Counted from the first letter of the stretch, positions 22,501 through 35,994 are shown. The stretch: DNA of 64,000 nucleotides from Euonymus europaeus (GCA_963580455.1 OY756967.1:1696501-1760500), one strand, 5' to 3'. Notes: generated from the sequence alone by a model not told the origin. Program-made: numbers and translations.

Positions 22501-24403
22501 TTACGTAAACGGTTTTATGAATATCCGTTGACTCCGAGTTCTGAATTCGGTGATTTTTAGCTTGATTTCACACAACTTTTCGAGCTCTACGATCCTGGTG
22601 TTTCGGATTTTGATTTCAGAACTCGTGGCTAGTAGGTCTCATTTCTCCCAATTAGCCGCGAAATGTGGATTCTTTACGTAAACGGTTTTATGAATATCCG
22701 TTGACTCCGAGTTCTGAATTCGGTGATTTTTAGCTTGATTACACACTACTTTTCGAGCTCTACGATCCTGGGATTTCGGATTTTGATTTCAGAACTCGTG
22801 GCTAGTTGGTCTCGTTTCACCTAGTTAGCCGCGAAATGTGGTTTCTTTACGTAAACGGTTTTAGGAATATCCGTTGACTCCGAGTTCTAAATTCGGTGAT
22901 TTTTAGCTTGATTTCACACAACTTTTCGAGCTCTACGATCCTGGTGTTTTGGATTTTGATTTCAGAACTCGTGGCTAGTAGGTCTCGTTTCTCCCAATTA
23001 GCCGCGAAATGTGGTTTCTTTACGTAAACGGTTTTATGAATATCCGTTGACTCCGAGTTCTGAATTCGGTGATTTTTAGCTTGATTACACACTACTTTTC
23101 GAGCTCTACAATCCTGGCATTTTGGATTTTGATTTCAGAACTCGTGGCTAGTTGGTCTCGTTTCACCTAGTTAGCCGCGAAATGTGGTTTCTTTACGTAA
23201 ACGGTTTTATGAATATCCGTTTACTCCGAGTTCTGAATTTGGTGATTTTTAGCTTGATTTCACACTACTTTTTGAGCTCTACAATCCTGGCGTTTCGGAT
23301 TTTGATTTCAGAACTCGTGGCTAGTAGGTCTCGATTCACCTATTTAGCCGCGAAATGTGGTTTCTTTACGTAAGTGGTTTTATGAATATCCGTTGACTCC
23401 GAGTTCTGAATTCGGTGATTTTTAGCTTGATTTCACACTACTTTTCGAGCTCTACAATCCTGGGTTTTTGGATTTTTATTTCAGAACTCGTGGCTAGTTG
23501 GTCTCGTTTCACATAGTTAGCCGCGAAATGTAGTTTCTTTACGTAAACGGTTTTATGAATATCCGTTGACTCCGAGTTCTGAATTCGGTGATTTTTTGCT
23601 TGATTTCACACTACTTTTCGAGCTCTACGATCCTGGCGTTTCGGATTTTGATTTCAGAACTCGTGGCTAGTTGGTCTCGTTTCACCTAGTTAGCCGCGAA
23701 ATGTGGTTTCTTTACGTAAACGGTTTTATGAATATCCGTTGACTCCGAGTTCTGAATTCGGTGATTTTTAGCTTGATTTCACACTAATTTTCGAGCTCTA
23801 CGATCCTGGCGTTTCGGATATTCATTTCAGAACTCGTGGCTAGTTGGTCTCGTTTCAACTAGTTAGCCGCGAAATGTGGTTTCTTTACGTAAACAGTTTT
23901 ATGAATATCCGTTGACTCCGAGTTCTGAATTCGGTGATTTTTAGCTTGATTTCACACTAATTTTCGAGCTCTACGATCCTGGAGTTTCGGATATTGATTT
24001 CAGAACTCGTGGCTAGTTGGTCTCATTTCAGCTAGTTAGCCGCGAAATGTGGTTTCTTTACGTAAACGGTTTTATGAATATCCGTTGACTCCGAGTTCTG
24101 AATTCGGTGATTTTTAGCTTGATTTCACACTAATTTTCGAGCTCTACGATCCTGGCGTTTCGGATATTGATTTCAGAATTCGTGGCTAATTGGTCTCGTT
24201 TCACCTAGTTAGCCGCGAAATGTGGTTTCTTTACGTAAACGGTTTTATAAATATCCGTTGACTCCGAGTTCTGAATTCGGTGATTTTTAGCTTGATTTCA
24301 CACTACTTTTCGAGCTCTACAATCCTCGTGTTTCGGATTTTGATTTCAAAACTCGTGGCTAGTTGGTCTCGTTTCACCGAGTTAGCCGCGAAATGTGGTT
24401 TCT
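22501..24403 (+). repeat. 11-monomer HOR (1903 bp), copy 1
   Basis: The order is CTCCCAATT, GATTACA with a GGATTTCGG variant, a hybrid monomer at 22847, GATTACA with GGCATTTTGG, GTTTACTCC, GTAAGTGG, GATTTTTTGC, TATTCAT, AAACAGTTT with CAGCTAG, CAGAATTC with GCTAATT, and ATAAATATCC with AATCCTCGTG. All return 1903 bp later. Confidence 0.88.
22847..23019 (+). repeat. Hybrid monomer, TTTTAGGAA type joined to CTCCCAATT type
   Basis: The left part has TTTTAGGAA and CTAAATT, normally followed by GGCATTTCCG and CACCTAG. Here the right part has CACAACTT, GGTG, AGTAGG and CTCCCAATT of another type. The switch lies between the CTAAATT and CACAACTT sites, roughly 40-75 bases into the unit. The total length stays 173 bp, so the exchange was homologous and in phase. 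Confidence 0.8.
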
Positions 24404-26306
24404 TTACGTAAACGGTTTTATGAATATCCGTTGACTCCGAGTTCTGAATTCGGTGATTTTTAGCTTGATTTCACACAACTTTTCGAGCTCTACGATCCTG
24501 GTGTTTCGGATTTTGATTTCAGAACTCGTGGCTAGTAGGTCTCATTTCTCCCAATTAGCCGCGAAATGTGGATTCTTTACGTAAACGGTTTTATGAATAT
24601 CCGTTGACTCCGAGTTCTGAATTCGGTGATTTTTAGCTTGATTACACACTACTTTTCGAGCTCTACGATCCTAGGATTTCGGATTTTGATTTCAGAACTC
24701 GTGGCTAGTTGGTCTCGTTTCACCTAGTTAGCCGCGAAATGTGGTTTCTTTACGTAAACGGTTTTAGGAATATCCGTTGACTCCGAGTTCTAAATTCGGT
24801 GATTTTTAGCTTGATTTCACACAACTTTTCGAGCTCTACGATCCTGGTGTTTTGGATTTTGATTTCAGAACTCGTGGCTAGTAGGTCTCGTTTCTCCCAA
24901 TTAGCCGCGAAATGTGGTTTCTTTACGTAAACGGTTTTATGAATATCCGTTGACTCCGAGTTCTGAATTCGGTGACTTTTAGCTTGATTACACACTACTT
25001 TTCGAGCTCTACAATCCTGGCATTTTGGATTTTGATTTCAGAACTCGTGGCTAGTTGGTCTCGTTTCACCTAGTTAGCCGCGAAATGTGGTTTCTTTACG
25101 TAAACGGTTTTATGAATATCCGTTTACTCCGAGTTCTGAATTTGGTGATTTTTAGCTTGATTTCACACTACTTTTTGAGCTCTACAATCCTGGCGTTTCG
25201 GATTTTGATTTCAGAACTCGTGGCTAGTAGGTCTCGATTCACCTATTTAGCCGCGAAATGTGGTTTCTTTACGTAAGTGGTTTTATGAATATCCGTTGAC
25301 TCCGAGTTCTGAATTCGGTGATTTTTAGCTTGATTTCACACTACTTTTCGAGCTCTACAATCCTGGGTTTTTGGATTTTTATTTCAGAACTCGTGGCTAG
25401 TTGGTCTCGTTTCACATAGTTAGCCGCGAAATGTAGTTTCTTTACGTAAACGGTTTTATGAATATCCGTTGACTCCGAGTTCTGAATTCGGTGATTTTTT
25501 GCTTGATTTCACACTACTTTTCGAGCTCTACGATCCTGGCGTTTCGGATTTTGATTTCAGAACTCGTGGCTAGTTGGTCTCGTTTCACCTAGTTAGCCGC
25601 GAAATGTGGTTTCTTTACGTAAACGGTTTTATGAATATCCGTTGACTCCGAGTTCTGAATTCGGTGATTTTTAGCTTGATTTCACACTAATTTTCGAGCT
25701 CTACGATCCTGGCGTTTCGGATATTCATTTCAGAACTCGTGGCTAGTTGGTCTCGTTTCAACTAGTTAGCCGCGAAATGTGGTTTCTTTACGTAAACAGT
25801 TTTATGAATATCCGTTGACTCCGAGTTCTGAATTCGGTGATTTTTAGCTTGATTTCACACTAATTTTCGAGCTCTACGATCCTGGAGTTTCGGATATTGA
25901 TTTCAGAACTCGTGGCTAGTTGGTCTCATTTCAGCTAGTTAGCCGCGAAATGTGGTTTCTTTACGTAAACGGTTTTATGAATATCCGTTGACTCCGAGTT
26001 CTTAATTCGGTGATTTTTAGCTTGATTTCACACTAATTTTCGAGCTCTACGATCCTGGCGTTTCGGATATTGATTTCAGAATTCGTGGCTAATTGGTCTC
26101 GTTTCACCTAGTTAGCCGCGAAATGTGGTTTCTTTACGTAAACGGTTTTATAAATATCCGTTGACTCCGAGTTCTGAATTCGGTGATTTTTAGCTTGATT
26201 TCACACTACTTTTCGAGCTCTACAATCCTCGTGTTTCGGATTTTGATTTCAAAACTCGTGGCTAGTTGGTCTCGTTTCACCGAGTTAGCCGCGAAATGTG
26301 GTTTCT
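24404..26306 (+). repeat. 11-monomer HOR (1903 bp), copy 2
   Basis: This is a colinear copy of 22501-24403. Private changes include CCTAGGATTT near 24670, GGTGACTTTT near 24971 and GTTCTTAATT near 26000. The hybrid monomer is present in both copies (22847 and 24750), so it predates the duplication. Confidence 0.88.
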
Positions 26307-27690
26307 TTACGTAAACGGTTTTATGAATATCCGTTGACTCCGAGTACTGAATTCGGTGATTTTTAGCTTGATTTCACACAACTTTTCGAGCTCTACGATC
26401 CTGGCCTTTCGGATTTTGATTTCAGAACTCGTGGCTAGTAGGTCTTGTTTCTCCCAGTTAGCCGCGAAATGTCGTTTCTTTACGTAAACGGTTTTATGAA
26501 TATCCGTTGACTCCGAGTTCTGAATTCGGTGATTTTTAGCTTGATTACACACTACTTTTCGAGCTCTACAATCTTGTCGTTTTGGATTTTGATTTCAGAA
26601 CTCGTGGCTAGTTGGTCTCGTTTCACCTATTTAGCCGCGAAATGTGGTTTCTTTACGTAAACGGTTTTAGGAATATCCGTTGACTCCGAGTTCTGAATTC
26701 GGTGATTTTTAGCTTGATTTCACACTAATTTTCGAGCTCTACGATCCTGGTGTTTCGGATTTTGATTTTAGAACTCGTGGCTAGTAGGTCTCGTTTCACC
26801 TAGTTAGCCGCGAAATGTGGTTTCTTTACGTAAAGAGTTTTATGAATATCCTTTGACTCCAAGTTCTGAATTCGGTGATTTTTAGCTTGATTTCACACTA
26901 CTTTTCGAGCTCTACGATCCTGGCGTTTCGGATATTGATTTCAGAACTCGTGGCTAGTTGGTCTCATTTCACGTAGTTAGCCGCGAAATGTGGTTTCTTT
27001 ACGTAAACGGTTTTACGAATATCCGTTGACTCCGAGTTCTGAATTCGGTGATTTTTAGCTTGATTTCACACTACTTTTTGAGCTCTACGATCCTGGCGTT
27101 TCGGATATTGATTTCAGAATTCGTGCCTAATTGGTCTCGTTTCACCTAGTTAGCCGCGAAATGTGGTTTCTTTACGTAAACGGTTTTATGAATATCCGTT
27201 GACTCCGAGTTCTGAATTCGGTGATTTTTAGCTTGATTTCACACTACTTTTCGAGCTCTACGATTCTGGCGTTTCGGATTTTGATTTCAGAACTCGTGGC
27301 TAGTTGGTCTCGTTTCACCTAGTTAGCCGCGAAATGTGGTTTCTTTACGTAAACGGTTTTATGAATATCCGTTGACTCCGAGTTCTGAATTCGGTGATTT
27401 TTAGCTTGATTTCACACTAATTTTCGAGCTCTACGATCCTGGCGTTTCGGATATTGATTTCAGAATTCGTGGCTAATTGGTCTCGTTTCACCTAGTTAGC
27501 CGCGAAATGTGGTTTCTTTACGTAAACGGTTTTATAAATATCCGTTGACTCCGAGTTCTGAATTCGGTGATTTTTAGCTTGATTTCACACTACTTTTCGA
27601 GCTCTACAATCCTCGTGTTTCGGATTTTGATTTCAAAACTCGTGGCTAGTTGGTCTCGTTTCACCGAGTTAGCCGCGAAATGTGGTTTCT
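26307..27690 (+). repeat. 8-monomer HOR version (1384 bp) of the GAGTACTG family
   Basis: It opens with GAGTACTG / CACAACTT / CTCCCAGTT, then GATTACA / TTGTCG, TTTTAGGAA / TTTTAGAAC, AAAGAGTTT / CCTTTGACTCCAAG, a GTGCCTAATT monomer, GATTCTGG, CAGAATTC, and ATAAATATCC / CCTCGTG. It is a shorter form of the 12-monomer units that follow. Monomer 3 carries ACTAAT instead of ACTACT, and monomer 5 has TTACGAATA. Confidence 0.83.
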
Positions 27691-29766
27691 TTACGTAAAC
27701 GGTTTTATGAATATCCGTTGACTCCGAGTACTGAATTCGGTGATTTTTAGCTTGATTTCACACAACTTTTCGAGCTCTACGATCCTGGCGTTTCGGATTT
27801 TGATTTCAGAACTCGTGGCTAGTAGGTCTTGTTTCTCCCAGTTAGCCGCGAAATGTCGTTTCTTTACGTAAACGGTTTTATGAATATCCGTTGACTCCGA
27901 GTTCTGAATTCGGTGATTTTTAGCTTGATTACACACTACTTTTCGAGCTCTACAATCTTGTCGTTTTGGATTTTGATTTCAGAACTCGTGGCTAGTTGGT
28001 CTCGTTTCACCTATTTAGCCGCGAAATGTGGTTTCTTTACGTAAACGGTTTTAGGAATATCCGTTGACTCCGAGTTCTGAATTCGGTGATTTTTAGCTTG
28101 ATTTCACACTACTTTTCGAGCTCTACGATCCTGGTGTTTCGGATTTTGATTTTAGAACTCGTGGCTAGTAGGTCTCGTTTCACCTAGTTAGCCGCGAAAT
28201 GTGGTTTCTTTACGTAAAGAGTTTTATGAATATCCTTTGACTCCAAGTTCTGAATTCGGTGATTTTTAGCTTGATTTCACACTACTTTTCGAGCTCTACG
28301 ATCCTGGCATTTCGGATATTGATTTCAGAACTCGTGGCTAGTTGGTCTCATTTCACGTAGTTAGCCGCGAAATGTGGTTTCTTTACGTAAACGGTTTTAT
28401 GAATATCCGTTGACTCCGAGTTCTGAATTCGGTGATTTTTAGCTTGATTTCACACTACTTTTTGAGCTCTACGATCCTGGTGTTTCGGATATTGATTTCA
28501 GAATTCGTGCCTAATTGGTCTCGTTTCACCTAGTTAGCCGCGAAATGTGGTTTCTTTACGTAAACGGTTTTATGAATATCCGTTGACTCCGAGTTCTGAA
28601 TTCGGTGATTTTTAGCTTGATTTCACACTACTTTTCGAGCTCTACGATTCTGGCGTTTCGGATTTTGATTTCAGAACTCGTGGCTAGTTGGTCTCGTTTC
28701 ACCTAGTTAGCCGCGAAATGTGGTTTCTTTACGTAAACGGTTTTATGAATATCCGTTGACTCCGAGTTCTGAATTCGGTGATTTTTAGCTTGATTTCACA
28801 CTAATTTTCGAGCTCTACGATCCTGGCGTTTCGGATATTCATTTCAGAACTCGTGGCTAGTTGGTCTCGTTTCAACTAGTTAGCCGCGAAATGTGGTTTT
28901 TTTACTTAAACAGTTTTATGAATATCCGTTGACTCCGAGTTCTGAATTCGGTGATTTTTAGCTTGATTTCACACTAATTTTCGAGCTCTACGATCCTGGA
29001 GTTTCGGATATTGATTTCAGAACTCATGGCTAGTTGGTCTCGTTTCAACAAGTTAGCCGCGAAATGTGGTTTCTTTACGTAAACGGTTTTATGAATATCC
29101 GTTGACTCCGAGTTCTGAATTCGGTGATTTTTAGCTTGATTTCACACTAATTTTCGAGCTCTACGATCCTGGCGTTTCAGATATTGATTTCAGAATTCGT
29201 GGCTAATTGGTCTCGTTTCACCTAGTTAGCCGCGAAATGTGGTTTCTTTACATAAACGGTTTTATAAATATCCGTTGACTCCGAGTTCTGAATTCGGTGA
29301 TTTTTAGCTTGATTTCACACTAATTTTCGAGCTCTACGATCCTGGCGTTTCGGATATTCATTTCAGAACTCGTGGCTAGTTGGTCTCGTTTCAACTAGTT
29401 AGCCGCGAAATGTGGTTTCTTTACGTAAACAGTTTTATGAATATCCGTTGACTCCGAGTACTGAATTCGGTGATTTTTAGCTTGATTTCACACTAATTTT
29501 CGAGCTCTACGATCCTGGCGTTTCGGATATTGATTTCAGAATTCGTGGCTAATTGGTCTCGTTTCACCTAGTTAGCCGCGAAATGTGGTTTCTTTACGTA
29601 AACGGTTTTATAAATATCCGTTAACTCCGAGTTCTGAATTCGGTGATTTTTAGCTTGATTTCACACTACTTTTCGAGCTCTACAATCCTCGCGTTTCGGA
29701 TTTTGATTTCAAAACTCGTGGCTAGTTGGTCTCGTTTCACCGAGTTAGCCGCGAAATGTGGTTTCT
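27691..29766 (+). repeat. 12-monomer HOR version (2076 bp) of the GAGTACTG family
   Basis: It equals the preceding 8-mer through GATTCTGG, then adds TATTCAT / CAACTAG, a monomer with a 7-T run and GGAG / CAACAAG, a TTTCAGAT / CAGAATTC monomer, a TTACATAAAC / ATAAATATCC monomer and a second GAGTACTG monomer. It closes with ATAAATATCCGTTAACTCC. The GTTAACTCC change persists in all later units up to 38070. Confidence 0.83.
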
Positions 29767-31842
29767 TTACGTAAACGGTTTTATGAATATCCGTTGACTC
29801 CGAGTACTGAATTCGGTGATTTTTAGCTTGATTTCACACAACTTTTCGAGCTCTACGATCCTGGAGTTTCGGATTTTGATTTCAGAACTCGTGGCTAGTA
29901 GGTCTCGTTTCTCCCAGTTAGCCGCGAAATGTCGTTTCTTTACGTAAACGGTTTTATGAATATCCGTTGACTCCGAGTTCTGAATTCGGTGATTTTTAGC
30001 TTGATTACACACTACTTTTCGAGCTCTACAATCTTGTCGTTTTGGATTTTGATTTCAGAACTCGTGGCTAGTTGGTCTCGTTTCACCTATTTAGCCGCGA
30101 AATGTGGTTTCTTTACGTAAACGGTTTTAGGAATATCCGTTGACTCCGAGTTCTGAATTCGGTGATTTTTAGCTTGATTTCACACTACTTTTCGAGCTCT
30201 ACGATCCTGGTGTTTCGGATTTTGATTTTAGAACTCGTGGCTAGTAGGTCTCGTTTCACCTAGTTAGCCGCGAAATGTGGTTTCTTTACGTAAAGAGTTT
30301 TATGAATATCCTTTGACTCCAAGTTCTGAATTCGGTGATTTTTAGCTTGATTTCACACTACTTTTCAAGCTCTACGATCCTGGCGTTTCGGATATTGATT
30401 TCAGAACTCGTGGCTAGTTGGTCTCATTTCACGTAGTTAGCCGCGAAATGTGGTTTCTTTACGTAAACGGTTTTATGAATATCCGTTGACTCCGAGTTCT
30501 GAATTCGGTGATTTTTAGCTTGATTTCACACTACTTTTCGAGCTCTACGATCCTAGCGTTTCGGATATTGATTTCATAACTCGTGGCTAGTTGGTCTCAT
30601 TTCACCTAGTTAGCCGCGAAATGTGGTTTCTTTACGTAAACGGTTTTATGAATATCCGTTGACTCCGAGTTCTGAATTCGGTGATTTTTAGCTTGATTTC
30701 ACACTACTTTTCGAGCTCTACGATTCTGGCGTTTCAGATTTTGATTTCAGAACTCGTGGCTAGTTGGTCTCGTTTCACCTAGTTAGCCGCGAAATGTGGT
30801 TTCTTTACGTAAACGGTTTTATGAATATCCGTTGACTCCGAGTTCTGAATTCGGTGATTTTTAGCTTGATTTCACACTAATTTTCGAGCTCTACGATCCT
30901 GGCGTTTCGGATATTCATTTCAGAACTCGTGGCTAGTTGGTCTCGTTTCAACTAGTTAGCCGCGAAATGTAGTTTTTTTACGTAAACAGTTTTATGAATA
31001 TCCGTTGACTCCGAGTTCTGAATTCGGTGATTTTTAGCTTGATTTCACACTAATTTTCGAGCTCTACGATCCTGGAGTTTCGGATATTGATTTCAGAACT
31101 CGTGGCTAGTTGGTATCGTTTCAACAAGTTAGCCGCGAAATGTGGTTTCTTTACGTAAACGGTTTTATGAATATCCGTTGACTCCGAGTTCTGAATTCGG
31201 TGATTTTTAGCTTGATTTCACACTAATTTTCGAGCTCTACAATCCTGGAGTTTCGGATTTTGATTTCAGAACTCGTGGCTAGTTGGTCTCGTTTCACCTA
31301 GTTAGCCGCGAAATGTGGTTTCTTTACATAAACGGTTTTATAAATATCCGTTGACTCCGAGTTCTGAATTCGGTGATTTTTAGCTTGATTTCACACTAAT
31401 TTTCGAGCTCTACGATCCTGGCGTTTCGGATATTCATTTCAGAACTCGTGGCTAGTTGGTCTCGTTTCAACTAGTTAGCCGCGAAATGTGGTTTCTTTAC
31501 GTAAACAGTTTTATGAATATCCGTTGACTCCGAGTACTGAATTCGGTGATTTTTAGCTTGATTTCACACTAATTTTCGAGCTCTACGATCCTGGCGTTTC
31601 GGATATTGATTTCAGAATTCGTGGCTAATTGGTCTCGTTTCACCTAGTTAGCCGCGAAATGTGGTTTCTTTACGTAAACGGTTTTATAAATATCCGTTAA
31701 CTCCGAGTTCTGAATTCGGTGATTTTTAGCTTGATTTCACACTACTTTTCGAGCTCTACAATCCTCGCGTTTCGGATTTTGATTTCAAAACTCGTGGCTA
31801 GTTGGTCTCGTTTCACCGAGTTAGCCGCGAAATGTGGTTTCT

Positions 31843-34264
31843 TTACGTAAACGGTTTTATGAATATCCGTTGACTCCGAGTACTGAATTCGGTGATTTTT
31901 AGCTTGATTTCACACAACTTTTCGAGCTCTACGATCCTGGAGTTTCGGATTTTGATTTCAGAACTCGTGGCTAGTAGGTCTCGTTTCTCCCAGTTAGCCG
32001 CGAAATGTCGTTTCTTTACGTAAACGGTTTTATGAATATCCGTTGACTCCGAGTTCTGAATTCGGTGATTTTTAGCTTGATTACACACTACTTTTCGAGC
32101 TCTACAATCTTGTCGTTTTGGATTTTGATTTCAGAACTCGAGGCTAGTTGGTCTCGTTTCACCTATTTAGCCGCGAAATGTGGCTTCTTTACGTAAACGG
32201 TTTTAGGAATATCCGTTGACTCCGAGTTCTGAATTCGGTGATTTTTAGCTTGATTTCACACTACTTTTCGAGCTCTACGATCCTGGTGTTTCGGATTTTG
32301 ATTTTAGAACTCGTGGCTAGTAGGTCTCGTTTCACCTAGTTAGCCGCGAAATGTGGTTTCTTTACGTAAAGAGTTTTATGAATATCCTTTGACTCCAAGT
32401 TCTGAATTCGGTGATTTTTAGCTTGATTTCACACTACTTTTCGAGCTCTACGATCCTGGCGTTTCGGATATTGATTTCAGAACTCGTGGCTAGTTGGTCT
32501 CATTTCACGTAGTTAGCCGCGAAATGTGGTTTCTTTACGTAAACGGTTTTATGAATATCCGTTGACTCCGAGTTCTGAATTCGGTGATTTTTAGCTTGAT
32601 TTCACACTACTTTTCGAGCTCTACGATCCTGGCGTTTCGGATATTGATTTCAGAACTCGTGGCTAGTTGGTCTCATTTCACGTAGTTAGCCGCGAAATGT
32701 GGTTTCTTTACGTAAACGGTTTTATGAATATCCGTTGACTCCGAGTTCTGAATTCGGTGATTTTTAGCTTGATTTCACACTACTTTTCGAGCTCTACGAT
32801 CCTGGCGTTTCGGATATTGATTTCAGAACTCGTGGCTAGTTGGTCTCATTTCACGTAGTTAGCCGCGAAATGTGGTTTCTTTACGTAAACGGTTTTATGA
32901 ATATCCGTTGACTCCGAGTTCTGAATTCGGTGATTTTTAGCTTGATTTCACACTACTTTTCGAGCTCTACGATCCTGGCGTTTCGGATATTGATTTCAGA
33001 ATTCGTGCCTAATTGGTCTCGTTTCACCTAGTTAGCCGCGAAATGTGGTTTCTTTACGTAAACGGTTTTATGAATATTCGTTGACTCCGAGTTCTGAATT
33101 CGGTGATTTTTAGCTTGATTTCACACTACTTTTCGAGCTCTACGATTCTGGCGTTTCGGATTTTGATTTCAGAACTCGTGGCTAGTTGGTCTCGTTTCAC
33201 CTAGTTAGCCGCGAAATGTGGTTTCTTTACGTAAACGGTTTTATGAATATCCGTTGACTCCGAGTTCTGAATTCAGTGATTTTTAGCTTGATTTCACACT
33301 AATTTTCGAGCTCTACGATCCTGGCGTTTCGGATATTCATTTCAGAACTCGTGGCTAGTTGGTCTCGTTTCAACTAGTTAGCCGCGAAATGTGGTTTTTT
33401 TACGTAAACAGTTTTATGAATATCCGTTGACTCCGAGTTCTGAATTCGGTGATTTTTAGCTTGATTTCACACTAATTTTCGAGCTCTACGATCCTGGAGT
33501 TTCGGATATTGATTTCAGAACTCGTGGCTAGTTGGTCTCGTTTCAACAAGTTAGCCGCGAAATGTGGTTTCTTTACGTAAACGGTTTTATGAATATCCGT
33601 TGACTCCGAGTTCTGAATTCGGTGATTTTTAGCTTGATTTCACACTAATTTTCGAGCTCTACGATCCTGGCGTTTCAGATATTGATTTCAGAATTCGTGG
33701 CTAATTGGTCTCGTTTCACCTAGTTAGCCGCGAAATGTGGTTTCTTTACATAAACGGTTTTATAAATATCCGTTGACTCCGAGTTCTGAATTCGGTGATT
33801 TTTAGCTTGATTTCACACTAATTTTCGAGCTCTACGATCCTGGCGTTTCGGATATTCATTTCAGAACTCGTGGCTAGTTGGTCTCGTTTCAACTAGTTAG
33901 CCGCGAAATGTGGTTTCTTTACGTAAACAGTTTTATGAATATCCGTTGACTCCGAGTACTGAATTCGGTGATTTTTAGCTTGATTTCACACTAATTTTCG
34001 AGCTCTACGATCCTGGCGTTTCGGATATTGATTTCAGAATTCGTGGCTAATTGGTCTCGTTTCACCTAGTTAGCCGCGAAATGTGGTTTCTTTACGTAAA
34101 CGGTTTTATAAATATCCGTTAACTCCGAGTTCTGAATTCGGTGATTTTTAGCTTGATTTCACACTACTTTTCGAGCTCTACAATCCTCGCGTTTCGGATT
34201 TTGATTTCAAAACTCGTGGCTAGTTGGTCTCGTTTCACCGAGTTAGCCGCGAAATGTGGTTTCT
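31843..34264 (+). repeat. 14-monomer unit with a locally triplicated monomer
   Basis: Three successive monomers (starting 32362, 32535 and 32708) share TATTGAT, CAGAAC and CTCATTTCACGTAG. The first keeps its AAAGAGTTT / CTCCAAG left part; the second and third look the same. The 12-mer version has just one such monomer, so two extra copies were added by local duplication. Private changes include ATATTCG near 33076 and ATTCAGTG near 33272. Confidence 0.8.
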
Positions 34265-35994
34265 TTACGTAAACGGTTTTATGAATATCCGTTGACTCCG
34301 AGTACTGAATTCGGTGATTTTTAGCTTGATTTCACACAACTTTTCGAGCTCTACGATCCTGGAGTTTCGGATTTTGATTTCAGAACTCGTGGCTAGTAGG
34401 TCTCGTTTCTCCCAGTTAGCCGCGAAATGTCGTTTCTTTACGTAAACGGTTTTATGAATATCCGTTGACTCCGAGTTCTGAATTCGGTGATTTTTAGCTT
34501 GATTACACACTACTTTTCGAGCTCTACAATCTTGTCGTTTTGGATTTTGATTTCAGAACTCGTGGCTAGTTGGTCTCGTTTCACCTATTTAGCCGCGAAA
34601 TGTGGTTTCTTTACGTAAACGGTTTTAGGAATATCCGTTGACTCCGAGTTCTGAATTCGGTGATTTTTAGCTTGATTTCACACTACTTTTCGAGCTCTAC
34701 GATCCTGGTGTTTCGGATTTTGATTTTAGAACTCGTGGCTAGTAGGTCTCGTTTCACCTAGTTAGCCGCGAAATGTGGTTTCTTTACGTAAAGAGTTTTA
34801 TGAATATCCTTTGACTCCGAGTTCTGAATTCGGTGATTTTTAGCTTGATTTCACACTACTTTTCGAGCTCTACGATTCTGGCGTTTCGGATTTTGATTTC
34901 AGAACTCGTGGCTAGTTGGTCTCGTTTCACCTAGTTAGCCGCGAAATGTGGTTTCTTTACGTAAACGGTTTTATGAATATCCGTTGACTCCGAGTTCTGA
35001 ATTCGGTGATTTTTAGCTTGATTTCACACTAATTTTCGAGCTCTACGATCCTGGCGTTTCGGATATTCATTTCAGAACTCGTGGCTAGTTGGTCTCGTTT
35101 CAACTAGTTAGCCGCGAAATGTGGTTTCTTTACGTAAACAGTTTTATGAATATCCGTTGACTCCGAGTACTGAATTCGGTGATTTTTAGCTTGATTTCAC
35201 ACTAATTTTCGAGCTCTACGATCCTGGCGTTTCGGATATTGATTTCAGAATTCGTGGCTAATTGGTCTCGTTTCACCTAGTTAGCCGCGAAATGTGGTTT
35301 CTTTACGTAAACGGTTTTATAAATATCCGTTAACTCCGAGTTCTGAATTCGGTGATTTTTAGCTTGATTTCACACTACTTTTCGAGCTCTACAATCCTCG
35401 CGTTTCGGATTTTGATTTCAAAACTCGTGGCTAGTTGGTCTCGTTTCACCGAGTTAGCCGCGAAATGTGGTTTCTTTACGTAAACGGTTTTATGAATATC
35501 CGTTGACTCCGAGTACTGAATTCGGTGATTTTTAGCTTGATTTCACACAACTTTTCGAGCTCTACGATCCTGGAGTTTCGGATTTTGATTTCAGAACTCG
35601 TGGCTAGTAGGTCTCGTTTCTCCCAGTTAGCCGCGAAATGTGGTTTCTTTACGTAAACGGTTTTATGAATATCCGTTGACTCCGAGTTCTGAATTCGGTG
35701 ATTTTTAGCTTGATTTCACACTAATTTTCGAGCTCTACGATCCTGGCGTTTCAGATATTGATTTCAGAATTCGTGGCTAGTTGGTCTCGTTTCACCTAGT
35801 TAGCCGCGAAATGTGGTTTCTTTACATAAACGGTTTTATAAATATCCGTTGACTCCGAGTTCTGAATTCGGTGATTTTTAGCTTGATTTCACACTAATTT
35901 TCGAGCTCTACGATCCTGGCGTTTCAGATATTGATTTCAGAATTCGTGGCTAATTGGTCTCGTTTCACCTAGTTAGCCGCGAAATGTGGTTTCT
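34265..35994 (+). repeat. 10-monomer rearranged stretch, seven-monomer unit plus three
   Basis: The unit loses several internal monomers. A hybrid at 34784 joins AAAGAGTTT / CCTTTGACTCC to GATTCTGG, and the TATTCAT monomer is followed directly by the AAACAGTTT / GAGTACTG monomer at 35130. A new GAGTACTG monomer opens at 35476, followed by only two TTTCAGAT / CAGAATTC monomers (35649 and 35822). The region is best read as two deletions close together. Confidence 0.78.

Larger units (their letters stand above)
29767..35994 (+). repeat. 36-monomer super-HOR (6228 bp), copy 1
   Basis: It contains a 12-monomer unit (29767-31842), a 14-monomer unit (31843-34264) and a 10-monomer stretch (34265-35994). 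Markers repeat 6228 bp later: TTTTCAAGCTC (30366 and 36594), CTCGAGGCTAG (32141 and 38369), and ACTAAT with AATCC and TTTTGAT in the ninth monomer (31151 and 37379). The opening monomer of each unit has GAGTACTG and CTCCCAGTT. Confidence 0.82.

Noticed and set aside
7236..25276. Recurrent 73-codon open frames on the + strand (for example 7236-7457, 8620-8841, 10869-11090, 25055-25276)
   Set aside because: They begin at TTG, not ATG, span one and a third satellite monomers, and exist only because one monomer type (GTTTACTCC) removes stops. They recur solely because the HOR recurs. There is no sign of coding constraint.
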